DNA from: Dillenia suffruticosa
Taxonomy: Eukaryota > Streptophyta > Magnoliopsida > Dilleniales > Dilleniaceae
Length of the DNA: 64,000 bases
Direction: 5' to 3'
NCBI GenBank assembly: GCA_033439265.1
Contig: JAVTVX010000016.1
Span: 3,356,501 to 3,420,500, forward strand
Shown: positions 49,506 through 60,689 of the stretch, piece after piece
Layout: the number at the start of each line of letters is the position of its first letter
How positions within the stretch are numbered: the first letter of the stretch is position 1
Translations under genes and position numbers: made by a program
Notes under the pieces: model-generated
Seen by the model: the letters and a program-made list of their open reading frames with translations, nothing else
Told to the model about the DNA's origin: nothing
Databases searched by the model: none

Positions 49506-49649
49506 AAATGAGATATTGGTTAATATATGTTGTTAGGTCGTGATTTTGTATTATTTGAAATTTTTTTGGATCTTGTATATCTATTATGGTTCATGTTGCT
49601 GTCAGCCTATAATGATACTTTATTGTTGTTGTAGATAGAAAAATAAATC

Positions 49650-52190
49650 ATGGGTGACGACCATGTGAAATTAGTACTTTATTGGGGTGGTGTAATTTGT
49701 GAGGTTGAAAATGAGTATCGATATAGTATTGGTATGAAAATGGGTGTTGTAATTAATAGTAGAATTAGATGATAGGAGTTTATTAAAATCTTGCATCGCA
49801 AGAGTTGGTTTGATTGTAAGAAATTCAAACTGAATGTTGCATCATTAAAATTTTGCCTGAGGTATTGTCGCTTCCAAAATGTATCAGGAGTTTGACAGCA
49901 GTTGAATTATTTTTAAAGCCAGAAACAATTGTGTCTCCACGTGTTGATCCACCCATGGTGGGTTGCTCAAGTTGGGGAAGAGAGAATGTGGAAGACATTT
50001 CGGGTAGCTCTGCGATGGTAGAAAATATTACGGAAGTGATGGGTGAGGGTGGTGAAAGAAATATTGGTCAGAGCTATTGAGCAATGGACAACTTGGAAAT
50101 AATTGGTTACAATATGGTGCATTTCTTTCAGATAATGTTGTTTTGGGGGCTAGTACGAGTAGACCCTACAAGGAGCAGGAGACAGATTCGGTAGATGCAT
50201 TTATTGTTGAGAAATCGGAGGGTGAAAGTAATGATGAGCAAAATGTTATTAATGAAGAAGATGAAGCTGTCGAAAAGAAAGAAAATCGGGTTGTTGAAGT
50301 GGAAGAGCAGATACCATACTTACACAATATAGATGAAGGGGCAATGATGGTTGATGACTATAATGACTATGATCGTCCAACGTGAGATAATGATCAGACA
50401 TCAGAGTTAAAACTTGGGATGGTTTTTGCTTCGAAAAAGCAAATTCAGTATATTGTTAAATGTTTGTCAATGTTTGTCAATGTGAGAGAACATGTACTTT
50501 AAAGTCCATGAGAGTTGTCGAAACATATGGTTTGTAAGGTATTTTTACTATCATGAGAATAATTGTTTGTGGCATATTCGGGCTAGAATCAAGAAGAGTC
50601 ATAACTTTTGGGAAATTACTAAATTCCAAGAGAAACACACGTGTTTCCCTCAATTGTCATCGGGGGATCATCCGAATGTGGATTCAAAGATAGTGGGTCG
50701 TATGATTAGAAGTCACATAAAAGAAAATGTTGATTATAAAGTGTATGATATGATTGAGAATATGAGAACGTATGAGATAAATTTATCTTACAAAAAAGCT
50801 TGGACGAGACTTCGAAAATCTATTGAAATGGCGTATGATAATTGGGAGACTTCTTACACATTGTTACCACAGTTTCTTGATACTATGCAGATAAGTAATC
50901 CTGGAATAGTTATTGATTGGAAGTTTACAGAATTATCAGGGGCTAATGAGAAAGTCTTTTACTCGATTTTTTGGGCGTTCAACCATGTATCGAAGTATTT
51001 ACATATTGTAAACCAGAGATTAGTATTGACGGCACATTTCAGTATGGGAGATATACGGAGAAAATCTTAATTGCAGCTAAAACCGATGTAGCTAACCACA
51101 TTGTTCCATTGTGTTTTGCTATTGTCGATGAAGAAACAATTGTCAGTTGGGATTGGTTTTTAAAGAACTTGAGAGTGCACATTATTGGTGATCTGTACGG
51201 AGTCTATTTGATATCAGATAGAGCGTCAGGTATAATGTGAGCTATAGAGCGGAATGCTAATCTTCAACCACCACTTATCTACCACAGACTTTGTCTGCGT
51301 CATGTGGAGGCTAATTTTAGTAGCGATTCAAGAATAAACCGCTATCGAAGTTGATGCATATGCCACTGAGCAAAGACAGATCCGAAAATTTTGGCCGTGA
51401 TGAATGAGATAAAAGAGTTTAGCGAGCCGGCTTATAGGTGGTTGATGGAGATTCCGCTCAACAAATAGACTTTGTGTTATGACGGTAAGCATAGATGGGG
51501 TAACAGGACAACCAATCGATTGGAATCATTTAATTGGGTGCTTAAGGGTGCAAGGAAGCTGCCAATAATTTCATGTGTGCAAGCGGCATTGTATTGCTTG
51601 GTTCATTTTTTTAATAAGAATCGAGAACAAGCAGCAAATAATAGAAGGGACGTGAATATGTGGCCAACAAATATTATAGAAAAATTGATAAGAATTCAGC
51701 AGAAAGTGAAATACCATCGCGTTATTGCGTTTGATAAATACAGGGGTGAATATAAGGTTATCACACGATATCATGGTGGAAGGGGCGGAAACAACCATAC
51801 GGTGCTCTTACATGTCTCATCATGTACGTGTGAGAAATATATAATATTTAAAATTCCTTGCTCGCATATGTGAAGAGTTTGTGAGAACATGGGTCAGGAG
51901 TTTGGGACATTTGTAAATAACCTGCATAGTTGTCAATCTTTGGAGCTAACATACAGTGGGAGATTTCATCCTTCACCACACAAGGACTACTGGCCCCCTG
52001 CTCTTTTCAATTTGGTATATAATATCTTATGACTTAATAACCAGCCAGGAAAACCTCGAAGTACGCTAATACACAACGAAATGAATAGAAGAAGAATCAG
52101 CGCTGTAAGGCATGTGGTGAATACGGCCATAATCGTCATCATTGCCTGAATATGACTTGTTTACAAGCGAGGGCTAGACAAGGTTGACGA
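49650..52190 (+). pseudogene. MURA-type transposase of the MULE, broken
   Basis: A start at 49650 gives MGDDHVKLVLYWGGVI, the usual beginning of MuDR proteins. An acidic linker follows (50077-50385, EDEAVEKKENRVVEVEEQ). Then come the MuDR DNA-binding region (50400-50660, CLWHIRARIKKSHNFWEITK), the MULE transposase core (50960-51240, ISIDGTFQYGRYTEK with the first catalytic Asp, then AIVDEETIVSWDWFLKNL), and RWGNRTTNRLESFN (51490). Next are a SWIM zinc finger (51800-51870, CTCEKYIIFKIPCSHM) and, in another frame, a CCHC knuckle CKACGEYGHNRHHC near 52105-52150. In-frame stops (for example 49768-49776, 50382, 51238, 51465, 51871) and shifts break it. Role: binds the terminal repeats and excises/inserts the element in the nucleus. 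Confidence 0.88.
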
Positions 52191-52328
52191 GATTCGTAAA
52201 AATTTGTTGATTGTTTTCGTATTATTGATGTTACATATTTTCATTAGTTATATTTCAACGTGTACATTTCTTATTCGATTGGATAACTTATAAATTTTCT
52301 TATTCCTTATTTTTGTTGTCCTTTCAGC

Positions 52329-54527
52329 TATGGAGTACACTGAGTCAGACTTTACTCCAGGACCCCGAGACCCTAGTGTGTTAACCTTACAGGCCGCACA
52401 CCGATCTCAGTCTATATGGTAGACCGGCATTGATACCTTACTAGAGGTGCGACATTTGGATGGTGCGTTTTGGGCTACTCGACCTCTTGATGTTAGGATA
52501 CAGGAGATTTTGTTGCATGTTGGGTTTTACGGCTTGTATAAATATGGCCACATTACTTATGATCATGCTCTTATTACTGCATTTGTAGAGCGGTGGAAAC
52601 AGGAGACCCATACATTTCACTTGCCGGTTGGGGAGACCACGATTACGTTACAAGATGTTTCTGTCCTGCTCGGATTGCCTGTCGATGGAGATGCAGTTAT
52701 TAGAGTAGATTACTTGTGTTCTATTGCTGAGTGGCAGAACTTTTGTCGCGGCCTACTTGGTTTCTATCCTGTACCCAATGACTTTTTTTGTGACCGTCTT
52801 AAGACTCGGGCTATCTCGGATTTTCTTCGTTCGCATCCTCTACAGTCGGACGATGATGCGATAATAGTGCATTTCTACGCACGATATCATATTATGCAGT
52901 TGTTGGGTAGTATTTTTAGGAATCAATCGGTTTCGAGGGTTAAATTATGTTATTTAGACCTTCTACAAGATTTAGAGTGCACGGGGTGATATAGTTGGGA
53001 TAGTGCTGTATTGGTGACGCTTTACAGAGCCAGGTGCCGGGATTCTGTTGATGGCGTTAGACAGATCTGTGGTCCGGTTTTGCTTATCCAGGTATTTGTT
53101 TTCGTACTCATTTTTTTCCTTCATTAACGATAATTGGCATTAATATTAGATAACATATTTCATATATTTTTGTTTTATCAGCTTTGGGCATGGGAGAGAG
53201 TGCCCATGTTTACCCCCATTAGGCGTCATTATGTTGATCCGATGCCTTCTGCTCCTCATCTACCCGTAGGGCCTAGAGGATCCCTGTACGTATTTTGCAT
53301 TTCTTTTCTTTCTATTTTATCCCTATTCTATTTATTTTGTTATATTGCTTAGTTGACATTGACTTACTTCTATTACGTTGGGATGTTTCGCGCAGCTGGA
53401 TACATACAGGGCAGTTTGTTATTAGAACGTACAGAGACCAGCTCGATCATATGCGAGATACAAGCATGAGTATACCCTTTTATTAATATTACTTTCAATA
53501 TCTATACTTTTTACTAACACATTATTTTATTTTGTAGTTCGTTTAGATGCACTATTTGGACGCCGACTTGATGACGTTGCCCTTGTATTGTCTTGTCGGC
53601 AGCGATATATGGTGGGCCAAGGTTCCCTTGATTTGTTTCAAGATCATCGAATTTCATTACCCTCAAAGGGTAATGAGACAGTTCAGACTCCTGTAGCGTG
53701 TTCCTTTACCTGTGTCTATGGATCGGGAGTTGCATCGGCCTGATCGACATGGGAGGCAAGGACCGATTGGGCGCGAGCACATGTCATACACTTGCAAGTC
53801 TGGGAGAACCGTATATACCACATTACAGATGGCGATAATACTTTCGGTGAGCCGAGGACCATGCCTCAGTATCTGCGGTGGTATCATCAGATCACTCGCT
53901 TATATATTACGTGTCATGTCCATCGTTATCAACAGGGATACCGACCCACAGCGACACAAATGTAGTATCTCGTAAGTCAATACATGTTTATCATTTTTTG
54001 GGGTTTCATAGTTTATATAATGTTTTATTTTTTCCATCTTTTGCAGTGCTATGAGTTGGAAAACATACACCTAGTGGTCTCGGATATACTCGCTGACGAA
54101 GGAGTAGATTCAAGATTTGCAAAGTTTAGAGATACATCATGGCGTGCTCTTTAGTATGTCGATCATGTGCCATTTCATGAGAATCGTCGCTCAACATTTG
54201 CACGTATGGATATACCTTCGACCTTCAGTGCTATGGATGATTATGATGACACGACGGAGCTGCTGTCATTATCTTCCTACCCGATTCCTACTCCGACTCT
54301 GACTCCGACTCTGGTTTATACGGAGGATGTTGATGTTGCTGCAACTTAGTGTTTACGAGTGGAGACGTCGGCGTTCTCGACATTCAATTGATGTTCCTCC
54401 TCGACATTCAATTGATGTTCCTTCTCTAGTTACCTTTCAAGATGTTGATGAGGGTACACCTTTATACGACATACCTCCACCTGCACCTGGTAGACTAACT
54501 CGTATACCCGTGAGACGTCAGCCATGA
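52329..54527 (+). pseudogene. Plant mobile domain (PMD) gene carried by the MULE
   Basis: Starting at 52329 (MEYTESDFTPGPRDPS) the frame gives the plant mobile domain: HLDGAFWATRPLDVRIQEIL, HVGFYGLYKYGHI, ALITAFVERWKQETHTFHLP, GETTITLQDVSVLLGLPVDG, and a C-terminal part split by introns (LWAWERVPMFTPIRRHY at 53181; WIHTGQFVIRTYRDQLDHMR at 53397). This domain is found in host MAIN/MAIL proteins and in plant transposons. Here it lies about 140 bp after the transposase, same strand, inside the terminal repeats, so it belongs to the element. Stops at 52421 and 52987 and a disordered 3' end (53500-54530) suggest decay. The 3' exons are only partly resolved. Biochemical function of the domain is unknown. 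Confidence 0.8.
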
Positions 54528-54529
54528 CG

Positions 54530-55090
54530 CCATGATGGACGACCTCCTTACAGCACTTAGATTACATTTCCCATTATGTATGAGTTTAATTTTATAACAT
54601 TGATTCTATAGAATCATTTTTGTTACTTAATTGTTCTTCTCGTTTCATTCTTATATTGTAGGATATTTGGTTTTCTTTCATAGTGTTTTTATATTGCTGT
54701 TGAGTACGCATAATGGAGTTTGATATTATGTTTTCATAAGCCTGACGGGGGTGGTGCACATAGGTCATGCCTGTTGTGGAGCCCGCGCCATGCACGTGTA
54801 GCGCACGTCGCATGCACGCGTTGCATAGGCATCGCTTGTAACTCACACAGGTCATCGCAAAAACACCATGCACATTCCTACGCCCTGCACATGTTTGCGC
54901 CATCTGCACCCTATACATTGTACCAAGGCATGCACGTGCACATAGGCAATGCTCGCGAATAGAGCATAGACACAGCTCATAGCTTGTACAGTCACATCAT
55001 GGGATATGTGCGTTGGGTGGATTTCACAGCTCATGCTCACGGTTTTCACGGAGAGGTGAGGGATAGGGGAACAGGTGGGGAAGAGGGCGT
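54530..55090. other. 3' subterminal region of the MULE
   Basis: Non-coding sequence after the PMD gene. It is rich in GCATGCAC, TGCACGTG and CACAGGTCAT words (54750-54960) that could be recombination or binding repeats. No gene seen. Confidence 0.5.
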
Positions 55091-55277
55091 CTGTTTCGTA
55101 CTCCTAAAGCGCGAGACCTCCTTAGATCCAAAAAAAAATTTTCTTCAAATTTTTTTAATATTTAAAAAAAATTGTGATTTCGCACTCTATGAGTGCGAAA
55201 TCGTGATTTTGGGAACAAAAAAAACTACCTTAGTTAAGTAATTTTTATGTATTTTTACATTAATTTGGTAAAATACC
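55091..55277 (-). repeat. Right terminal inverted repeat of the MULE
   Basis: Begins CTGTTTCGTACTCC, passes CGCGAGACCTCCTTAG and ends AATTTGGTAAAATACC. It also holds a small internal hairpin (GATTTCGCACTC, TATG spacer region, GAGTGCGAAATC at 55175-55202). Confidence 0.8.
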
Positions 55278-55284
55278 CCAAACC

Positions 55285-55855
55285 AACGTCAAAACTAAAG
55301 TCAAGAGCTTGAACCACGAGTTAGATCTTGAGCCTGCCTGAGGCCTAAGCTAGGAGCCAAAGCCTTAACCTAGAGCCAAAGCCAAAACCAAATCCAGAGC
55401 CATAGGTAGAGCTAATTTTAGAGCCAATAATCAGCACAAAGGTTGCAAAAACACCTACGATTTTAAATACTCCATCCAAATTTTCTTTCAAAATCAAATA
55501 ATTTTCATTATATCATATTAATTTTAAGAGAATATTAGAAAAAATATTATATATTAAAATCAAATTAATTATTAATTTGATTTTAGTAAATATCTGACTT
55601 TTTATATTTTTAAATTCCTATATTTGTAACAATTATTTTTATATTTATGACGATAAGTTTTCTATATAAATTTAATATATTGTGATAATTCAATGAGACA
55701 ATGGATCATTAGAGCTCATTTTATTATATTTCTCTCGTTTAAGGCCATATTCATCTATTTTTTATATTAATATTATTTTTCTTTTATATTTTTATCATGA
55801 TATCAGAACTCTTCATGAAAAAGGGTTATTCACGCATCCGCATGTGCCTTCAATA
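55285..55855 (+). repeat. AGCC/AT module, copy b
   Basis: The AGCC-rich head (55285-55445: GAACCACGAGTTAGATC, GAGCCAAAGCC repeats) is followed by the AT-rich body (TTTCTTTCAAAATCAAATAA, then ATTATATATTAAAATCAA, AATGGATCATTAGAG). It matches copy c along more than 300 bp and copy a in its first part. Confidence 0.8.
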
Positions 55856-55935
55856 GCTAGAACCAAAGCCAAAAACCATATCAATCAGAGTTAAAGCCAA
55901 TGTCAAAGCTAGGGTCAGAGCCAAGAGCTTGAATC

Positions 55936-56235
55936 TGTCACAAACCCAAGAAGGGTAAAGAAAGAATATGTGAGAGAGAGATTAGGAAGAGAAGAGAAGA
56001 GAAAGAGAGTTAAAGAGAGAGAGAAAAGAGAATACAAGAGAGAAGAGAGAATTTATTACAACTTCATTACTTATCTACATTATATGCATTGAAGTACTAT
56101 TTATACTAATATTTCTAACTAATTTCACTAACTATTTAACTACTATACCTTATTACTAATAACCTAACAATTAACTACTAACTCTTTTTACTAATCATGA
56201 TTAATTATTAACCATAATAGTTAATAGTTATTACA
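55936..56235 (-). repeat. 3' LTR of the short LTR element
   Basis: 300 bp, with a GA-rich part (55970-56045) and an AT-rich part. It is the partner of 57091-57407. Confidence 0.88.
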
Positions 56236-56449
56236 ATACTTCTCTCTTTTGAGAACATATTTGTCCTCAAGTATAGAAGATCAAGAATTGATATTTGATT
56301 CCATAAATTTTGAATCAAGATTTGTATTTGTGTTGAGAAATAAGATAATAGAAATGAACAATAAATATGATTTGAGTTACAAGAAAAATAGTGGAAGAAA
56401 AATAGAAATTGAGAAGTTTGAGGGAGGTTTTTCTTGAATTTCTTTTTTA

Positions 56450-57088
56450 TATAAAAAATTCAATTTTTGGAGGAATTGACAAAAACCCACTATCAACAAC
56501 TTCTTTTTTGAACATGCAAGACTTTTTTTTCTTGGATATATAAGACCATTCTTTCTTGGATATATAAGACCCTTCTTTCTTGGACATCCAAGACCATTCT
56601 TTCTTGATCATGCAAAACCTTTCTTTTTTGGACAATTGAAATCTTGTTTCTAATGAAGAATTCTTCTCAATAAAACCCAAAATTTCAACTTTTGTAAGGT
56701 TTGATAAAAAATCACCATTAATAAGTTCTTTCTAAGTCATTTGTAACCCTTCTTCCACCCTTTATATTTCTTCACTAAGAGTAGATCTCAACATATCTTC
56801 ACTAGAAGTAGATAGAATGGAGGACTCAAAAAATGTATCAATACCTTGTTCTTCCATGATTCTTGATATCGTTTCATTTGTCACTTGATTTGTTTCATTG
56901 CTTTCCAATTTCTTTTCTTCTTCTTGCTCATTTTCCGCCAAAGTTTTGATATCCTCATCGATATCAAATATTTTCAATAAAATGTCCAATTTGTTGTTAC
57001 TCCTTGCCGTGAGAGTATCTATCATTTTATTCCAATCAACTTCTGCCATGATTATGATTATGCCGAGGAAGGAATACTCTGATACCAA
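56450..57088 (-). other. Internal frames of the short LTR element
   Basis: One minus frame (57048-56762) gives an acidic stretch (MAEVDWNKMIDTLTARSNNK, then EDIKTLAENEQEEEKKLES). A second (56680-56450) has short tandem SKKEWSYI-like repeats from a roughly 24-27 bp DNA repeat. Neither matches a family I know. They are probably remnants of the element's original internal sequence. Confidence 0.4.
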
Positions 57089-57090
57089 TT

Positions 57091-57407
57091 TGTCACAAAC
57101 CTAAGTAGGGTAAAGAAAGAATATGAGAGAGAGAGATTAAGAAGAGAAGAGAAGAGAAAGAGAGATAAAGAGGGAGATAGAGTTAGAGAGAGAAAAAAAG
57201 AGAATACAAGAGAGAAAAGAGAATTTATTATAATTTCATTACTTATTTACATTGCATGTATTGAATTACTATTTATACAAATATTTTTAACTAATTTCAC
57301 TAACTACTTAGTCGCTACACCTTATTACTAATAACCTAACAATTAACTACTAACTCTTTTTACTAATCATGATTAACTATTAACCATAATTGTTAATAAT
57401 TATTACA
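57091..57407 (-). repeat. 5' LTR of the short LTR element
   Basis: 317 bp, slightly longer than its partner mainly in the GA-rich part. The primer binding site lies immediately inside it. Confidence 0.88.
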
Positions 57408-57860
57408 GAATCAAGAGCCAAGAGCTAGAGCACAGAGTCAAAGCAATAGCCAGATCCAAAACCAAAGACAAATCTAAAGTCAGAGCCCAGGGCCAGCGCA
57501 ACAATTGCGAAAACATCCCTTAAGATTTTACATTCTCTATTCAAATTCTCTTTCAAAATCAAATGATTTTTATTATATGTGAGAAGATATATTATATATT
57601 AAAATAAAATCAATTATTGATATGATTTTAATAGATATTTTACTTTTCATATTTTTGTATTTATAATAATTATTTTTACATTTTATGATAATGAATTTTA
57701 TATATAAATATAATATATTATAATAATTTAATGAAACAATGGATCATAAAAGTTTATATTATTATATTACTCTCCATTTTTTATATGATATTAAATTTAT
57801 ATTTATCTATTTTTCATATTTATATTATTTTTTTAATATTTTTATCAACTTTGAGTTCTT

Positions 57861-58399
57861 TAATATCTATATCAAAAACTGGAGTAAAACACGAGATGGA
57901 TATGAGAAAAGAAACTTTGAAATTGAGTGTGTGGAGAGAGGGGCATAGAAACAAAAACAAAGAAAAAGCATTTGAAGAGAGAGAAAAAGAGGGGCTTGAG
58001 TATACGAAATAGAGTGGAAAGTGAGATTTCCTTAGTTCAAACTTTACATGTTTGCGTTTTTGGCCTTTTCTTTTTAAAGTGATGATGAAATGAAATCTTC
58101 TAGAGCATTTTGCTAGGTAAGGGGCGATCATCGATGACGTGGCTCCAGCTGAGGTGTCTAGGTTCATTCATCCCATGGGATTCAACTAAGTACTGGATGC
58201 CCTGGAAAGACATGACCAACCATTTAGTCCCGCTCAAACCGGAATCACAAAGCTAGATTTCATTGGCTTTTCGAACTAGAGTGGCTAATCCACCTGCTCC
58301 TAATTTTTAGAGTTGAAATTGAAACTATTAAAGAATTATAGGACCATAAATATAAAAATGAGAAATTATAAAAAATTATAAAAATGAAATTGAAACTTT
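57861..58399. other. Non-coding stretch between repeat module and copia element
   Basis: No supported gene. It includes a purine-rich part (57940-58020) and a short GC-richer part (58090-58280) of unknown origin. Confidence 0.5.
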
Positions 58400-58744
58400 A
58401 TTCTTAGTGTATCCGCGTTTTGTTGATGCCAAAAAGGGGAGATGAATTTGAAGTTTAGGAAAGCTTGGCATAGAATTTGAAGCCTAGGAAAGATTGGTAG
58501 GACTTTGGATTAGTATAGGTTAGTTTTGTCAGACTTTAGCTTGATAATGGAATATTTTGAAACTTGTCTATACTATCTGAGTATCTTAGAAATCTAAACT
58601 GAGGGCGAGCTTTGCAAGTATCTTAGAAAAGGAATCACAAAAAGTGAAGAGGAGTTTACTTCAAAAGCTCCAAATAGGTTTTCAAAACTTCAAATAGGGT
58701 TTGACAAAATTTTCAAACTTTTATCATTATAAAAAAGGAGAGAT

Positions 58745-60683
58745 TGTTGAGTAAAAGAGATTTTGCTGATAATTTGAGATAATTAAAATTAATTAGAATT
58801 AATTGATTATAACTTTAAAAATCTTGAAAATTTGTCAAATTTAAATAAAATGTAAACAAATCGACCTGTAACGAAAAGAAATTAACCTACACAATAATTG
58901 TCTTAGACATGGGATAAAGAACTCGATCTGCATATTGCACAAGTCAACTTATCCATGTCCAAGTCGACCAAACCTTAAGATCAAGTCGACCTAAAATTTG
59001 AATTTTTGAAAAACAGCTAAATATAGAACAGTATAAGTTGACTTGAAGAAATAGACAAGCCCACCTGATGAAATAAGATCACAAAAGTTAGGCTCTGTAA
59101 GTTTACAAGTTGACCTACATAATAAACCAAATTGACCTGAAGTATACAAGGCTAAAAAATCTAAGTATATAAAATTAACAAGTCGACCTAAACCCAGGAC
59201 TAGATGATTATGTGTCAACCCATCACATAGAGGAGCCGACATGACAAAACAATTGTTAGAAATTTTAGGTCTGAAACTCATCGAGTCAACTTAAGTAGAA
59301 AGCAAGTTGACTCACTAAGAAAGATAAGTCAACCTAGGAGTATAACAAGTTGAACGAGTCAGCATAACTCTTAAAACCAAATTCCGAAACATATTAGATT
59401 GACCCAATAGGAAGATAAGTTGACCTGAGACATAAGCCAAAGCAATATAGGTCAATTTAGGATAGTCATAATTCGACCTCGACCAACATGCTTTCAGAAA
59501 GTTAAGTCTGCAATATAACTGAGTTGATTTATGAATGAACAAGTCGACTTACTAAGATTTATAAGATGACTTTGCATCGACCTATGAACTAGACAAGTCA
59601 ACCTAACAAGTAAGCAAGTCAACCTAACAAGTAGGCAAGTCGACCTAACCTAAATGATAAAACATATTAAGTCAATCTAACCAAATCACAAGTCAATCTG
59701 GACCTACATGTTTTAAAAAATGATTTCTAAAAATATATTAAGTCAATCTAGAATTAAAACAAGTCGACTCACTAAGATTCTTAAGTTGACCTAGGAAGGA
59801 ATCAAGTTGACCTATGTATATATTTCATCAATATTCTATCGATTTACTAAAATTTCTAAAGCGACCAAAATTAGTACAAGTTGATCCAAGAGAAACACAA
59901 ATCGACACAACAACTTCATAGAATGCAATTAAGTCAACTCACCCTCATGTCAAGTCAACCTAAATAAGCCAGAATTCAAAGACATGTCAACTTAAAACTT
60001 TAATGAGTTGACACATTGTGGATAACGGCTAAATGTTCAGAAGAAATAGTTCAAAAATTTATTAAAGTCTCGACTACTTTTAATAGTTTCTACAATGCAT
60101 TCAATGGATATTAATGGAGTTCAACAGCTAAATTGATCTCTTCAATTATAAATACAACACAAGGATGGAAGAAAAACAACTTTTGAATCATTGAAGAATC
60201 TCAAAAGCTTAATTGTTCATCTTCTCCTTTTGTTCTCTGTTGTATTTTTATTCAAAGCTTGCAATGATCATATTCGAAGTGTAAAACTTCAATCTGCACT
60301 TAAATTTTGCTCCTTAATCTTTGTAAAGATCAAAAGATTGGGTCTTCTTGATTTGAGTTCATTTTCTATTGAGTGAAAATTTGGATTTGTTTGCTTCTGG
60401 GAAAGGCAAGTACAAAGTGTTGTGAGAAAACACTTATAAGGTCTTACTAGTACCTGGGAAGCTAACTTGTTGTACTATTTTGTAAAATAGTAGATTAGAA
60501 ATTTAAATGAAACTTAGGAGTAGATGTACATCAAGGAGATAGAACCACTACTATAAATATTGTGTCTTATGTTTCTTTCTCTCTTCTGCTCTTTTATTTT
60601 ATTAATTCCCACATTAAATCTCTCATAAATTATAGAAAACTCAAAACTTTTTAGATAATCTATTTATCCCTTCTAGATTAACA
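58745..60683 (+). repeat. LTR of the copia-type element (1.94 kb)
   Basis: Contains a long array of GTCGAC-like motifs (58860-60010), a probable TATA box (TATAAATAC near 60159), and a U5 end with GGAGTAGATGTACATC, AACCACTACTATAAATATTG and TATCCCTTCTAG. No primer binding site follows, in keeping with a 3' or solo LTR. Confidence 0.65.
58860..60010. repeat. Array of CAAGTCGACCTA-like motifs in the LTR
   Basis: About 40 degenerate copies of AAGTCGACCTA / AAGTTGACCTA / AAGTCAACCTA occur at uneven 20-40 bp spacing, mostly in one orientation. They end just upstream of the LTR promoter. A regulatory role is inference. Confidence 0.8.
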
Positions 60684-60689
60684 CATATA

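Larger units (their letters stand above)
48537..55277 (+). mobile_element. Mutator-like element (MULE) with transposase and plant-mobile-domain gene
   Basis: Inverted ends of about 190 bp match: left 48537-48745 and right 55091-55277. Both share TTTTACCAAATTAA, AATTATTTAACTAA or its variant, CCAAAATCAC, and CTAAGGAGGT, in opposite orientation. Between them, on the plus strand, are a MURA-type transposase gene (49650-52190) and a spliced gene with a plant mobile domain (52329-54530). A 9 bp target duplication could not be fixed with confidence (flanks AAACAAACA and AAACCAACG share 6 of 9). Both genes are broken, so the copy is not autonomous now. Confidence 0.82.
55936..57407 (-). mobile_element. 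Short LTR element (TRIM/LARD-like), 1.47 kb
   Basis: Two direct LTRs (55936-56235 and 57091-57407) have TGT...ACA ends and are clearly alike. The 5 bp duplication GAATC flanks the element (55931-55935 and 57408-57412). A primer binding site close to the initiator-Met type (TGGTATCAGAGT on the minus strand, 57077-57088) shows it lies on the minus strand. A purine-rich tract precedes the other LTR. The 855 bp inside hold no recognisable gag or pol, only short acidic and Lys/Glu-rich frames. It is a fossil non-autonomous element. The LTRs differ at a modest share of positions, so insertion is not very recent. Confidence 0.9.
55856..57860 (+). repeat. AGCC/AT module, copy c (split by an LTR element)
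   Basis: The AGCC-rich head (55856-55935, continuing 57408-57500) is interrupted by the short LTR element. The AT-rich body (57500-57860) matches copy b (TCTCTTTCAAAATCAAATGA, ATTATATATTAAAAT, AATGGATCATAAAAG). Confidence 0.8.
58400..60683 (+). mobile_element. 3' end of a copia-type (Sirevirus-like) retrotransposon
   Basis: A GTTGATGCCAAAAAGGGGAGA word at 58422-58442 and the polypurine tract AAAAAAGGAGAGAT at 58731-58744 precede an LTR that begins TGTTGAGTAAAAG (58745) and ends CTTCTAGATTAACA (60683). This is the usual 3' arrangement of Sirevirus-like copia elements. No coding part survives in view, so it is a truncated fossil. The LTR end resembles the fragment at 7594-7784. Confidence 0.65.

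Noticed and set aside
48525-55290. Exact 9 bp target duplication of the MULE
   Set aside because: Best flank pairing is 6 of 9 and the first TIR base is uncertain, so I do not claim it.
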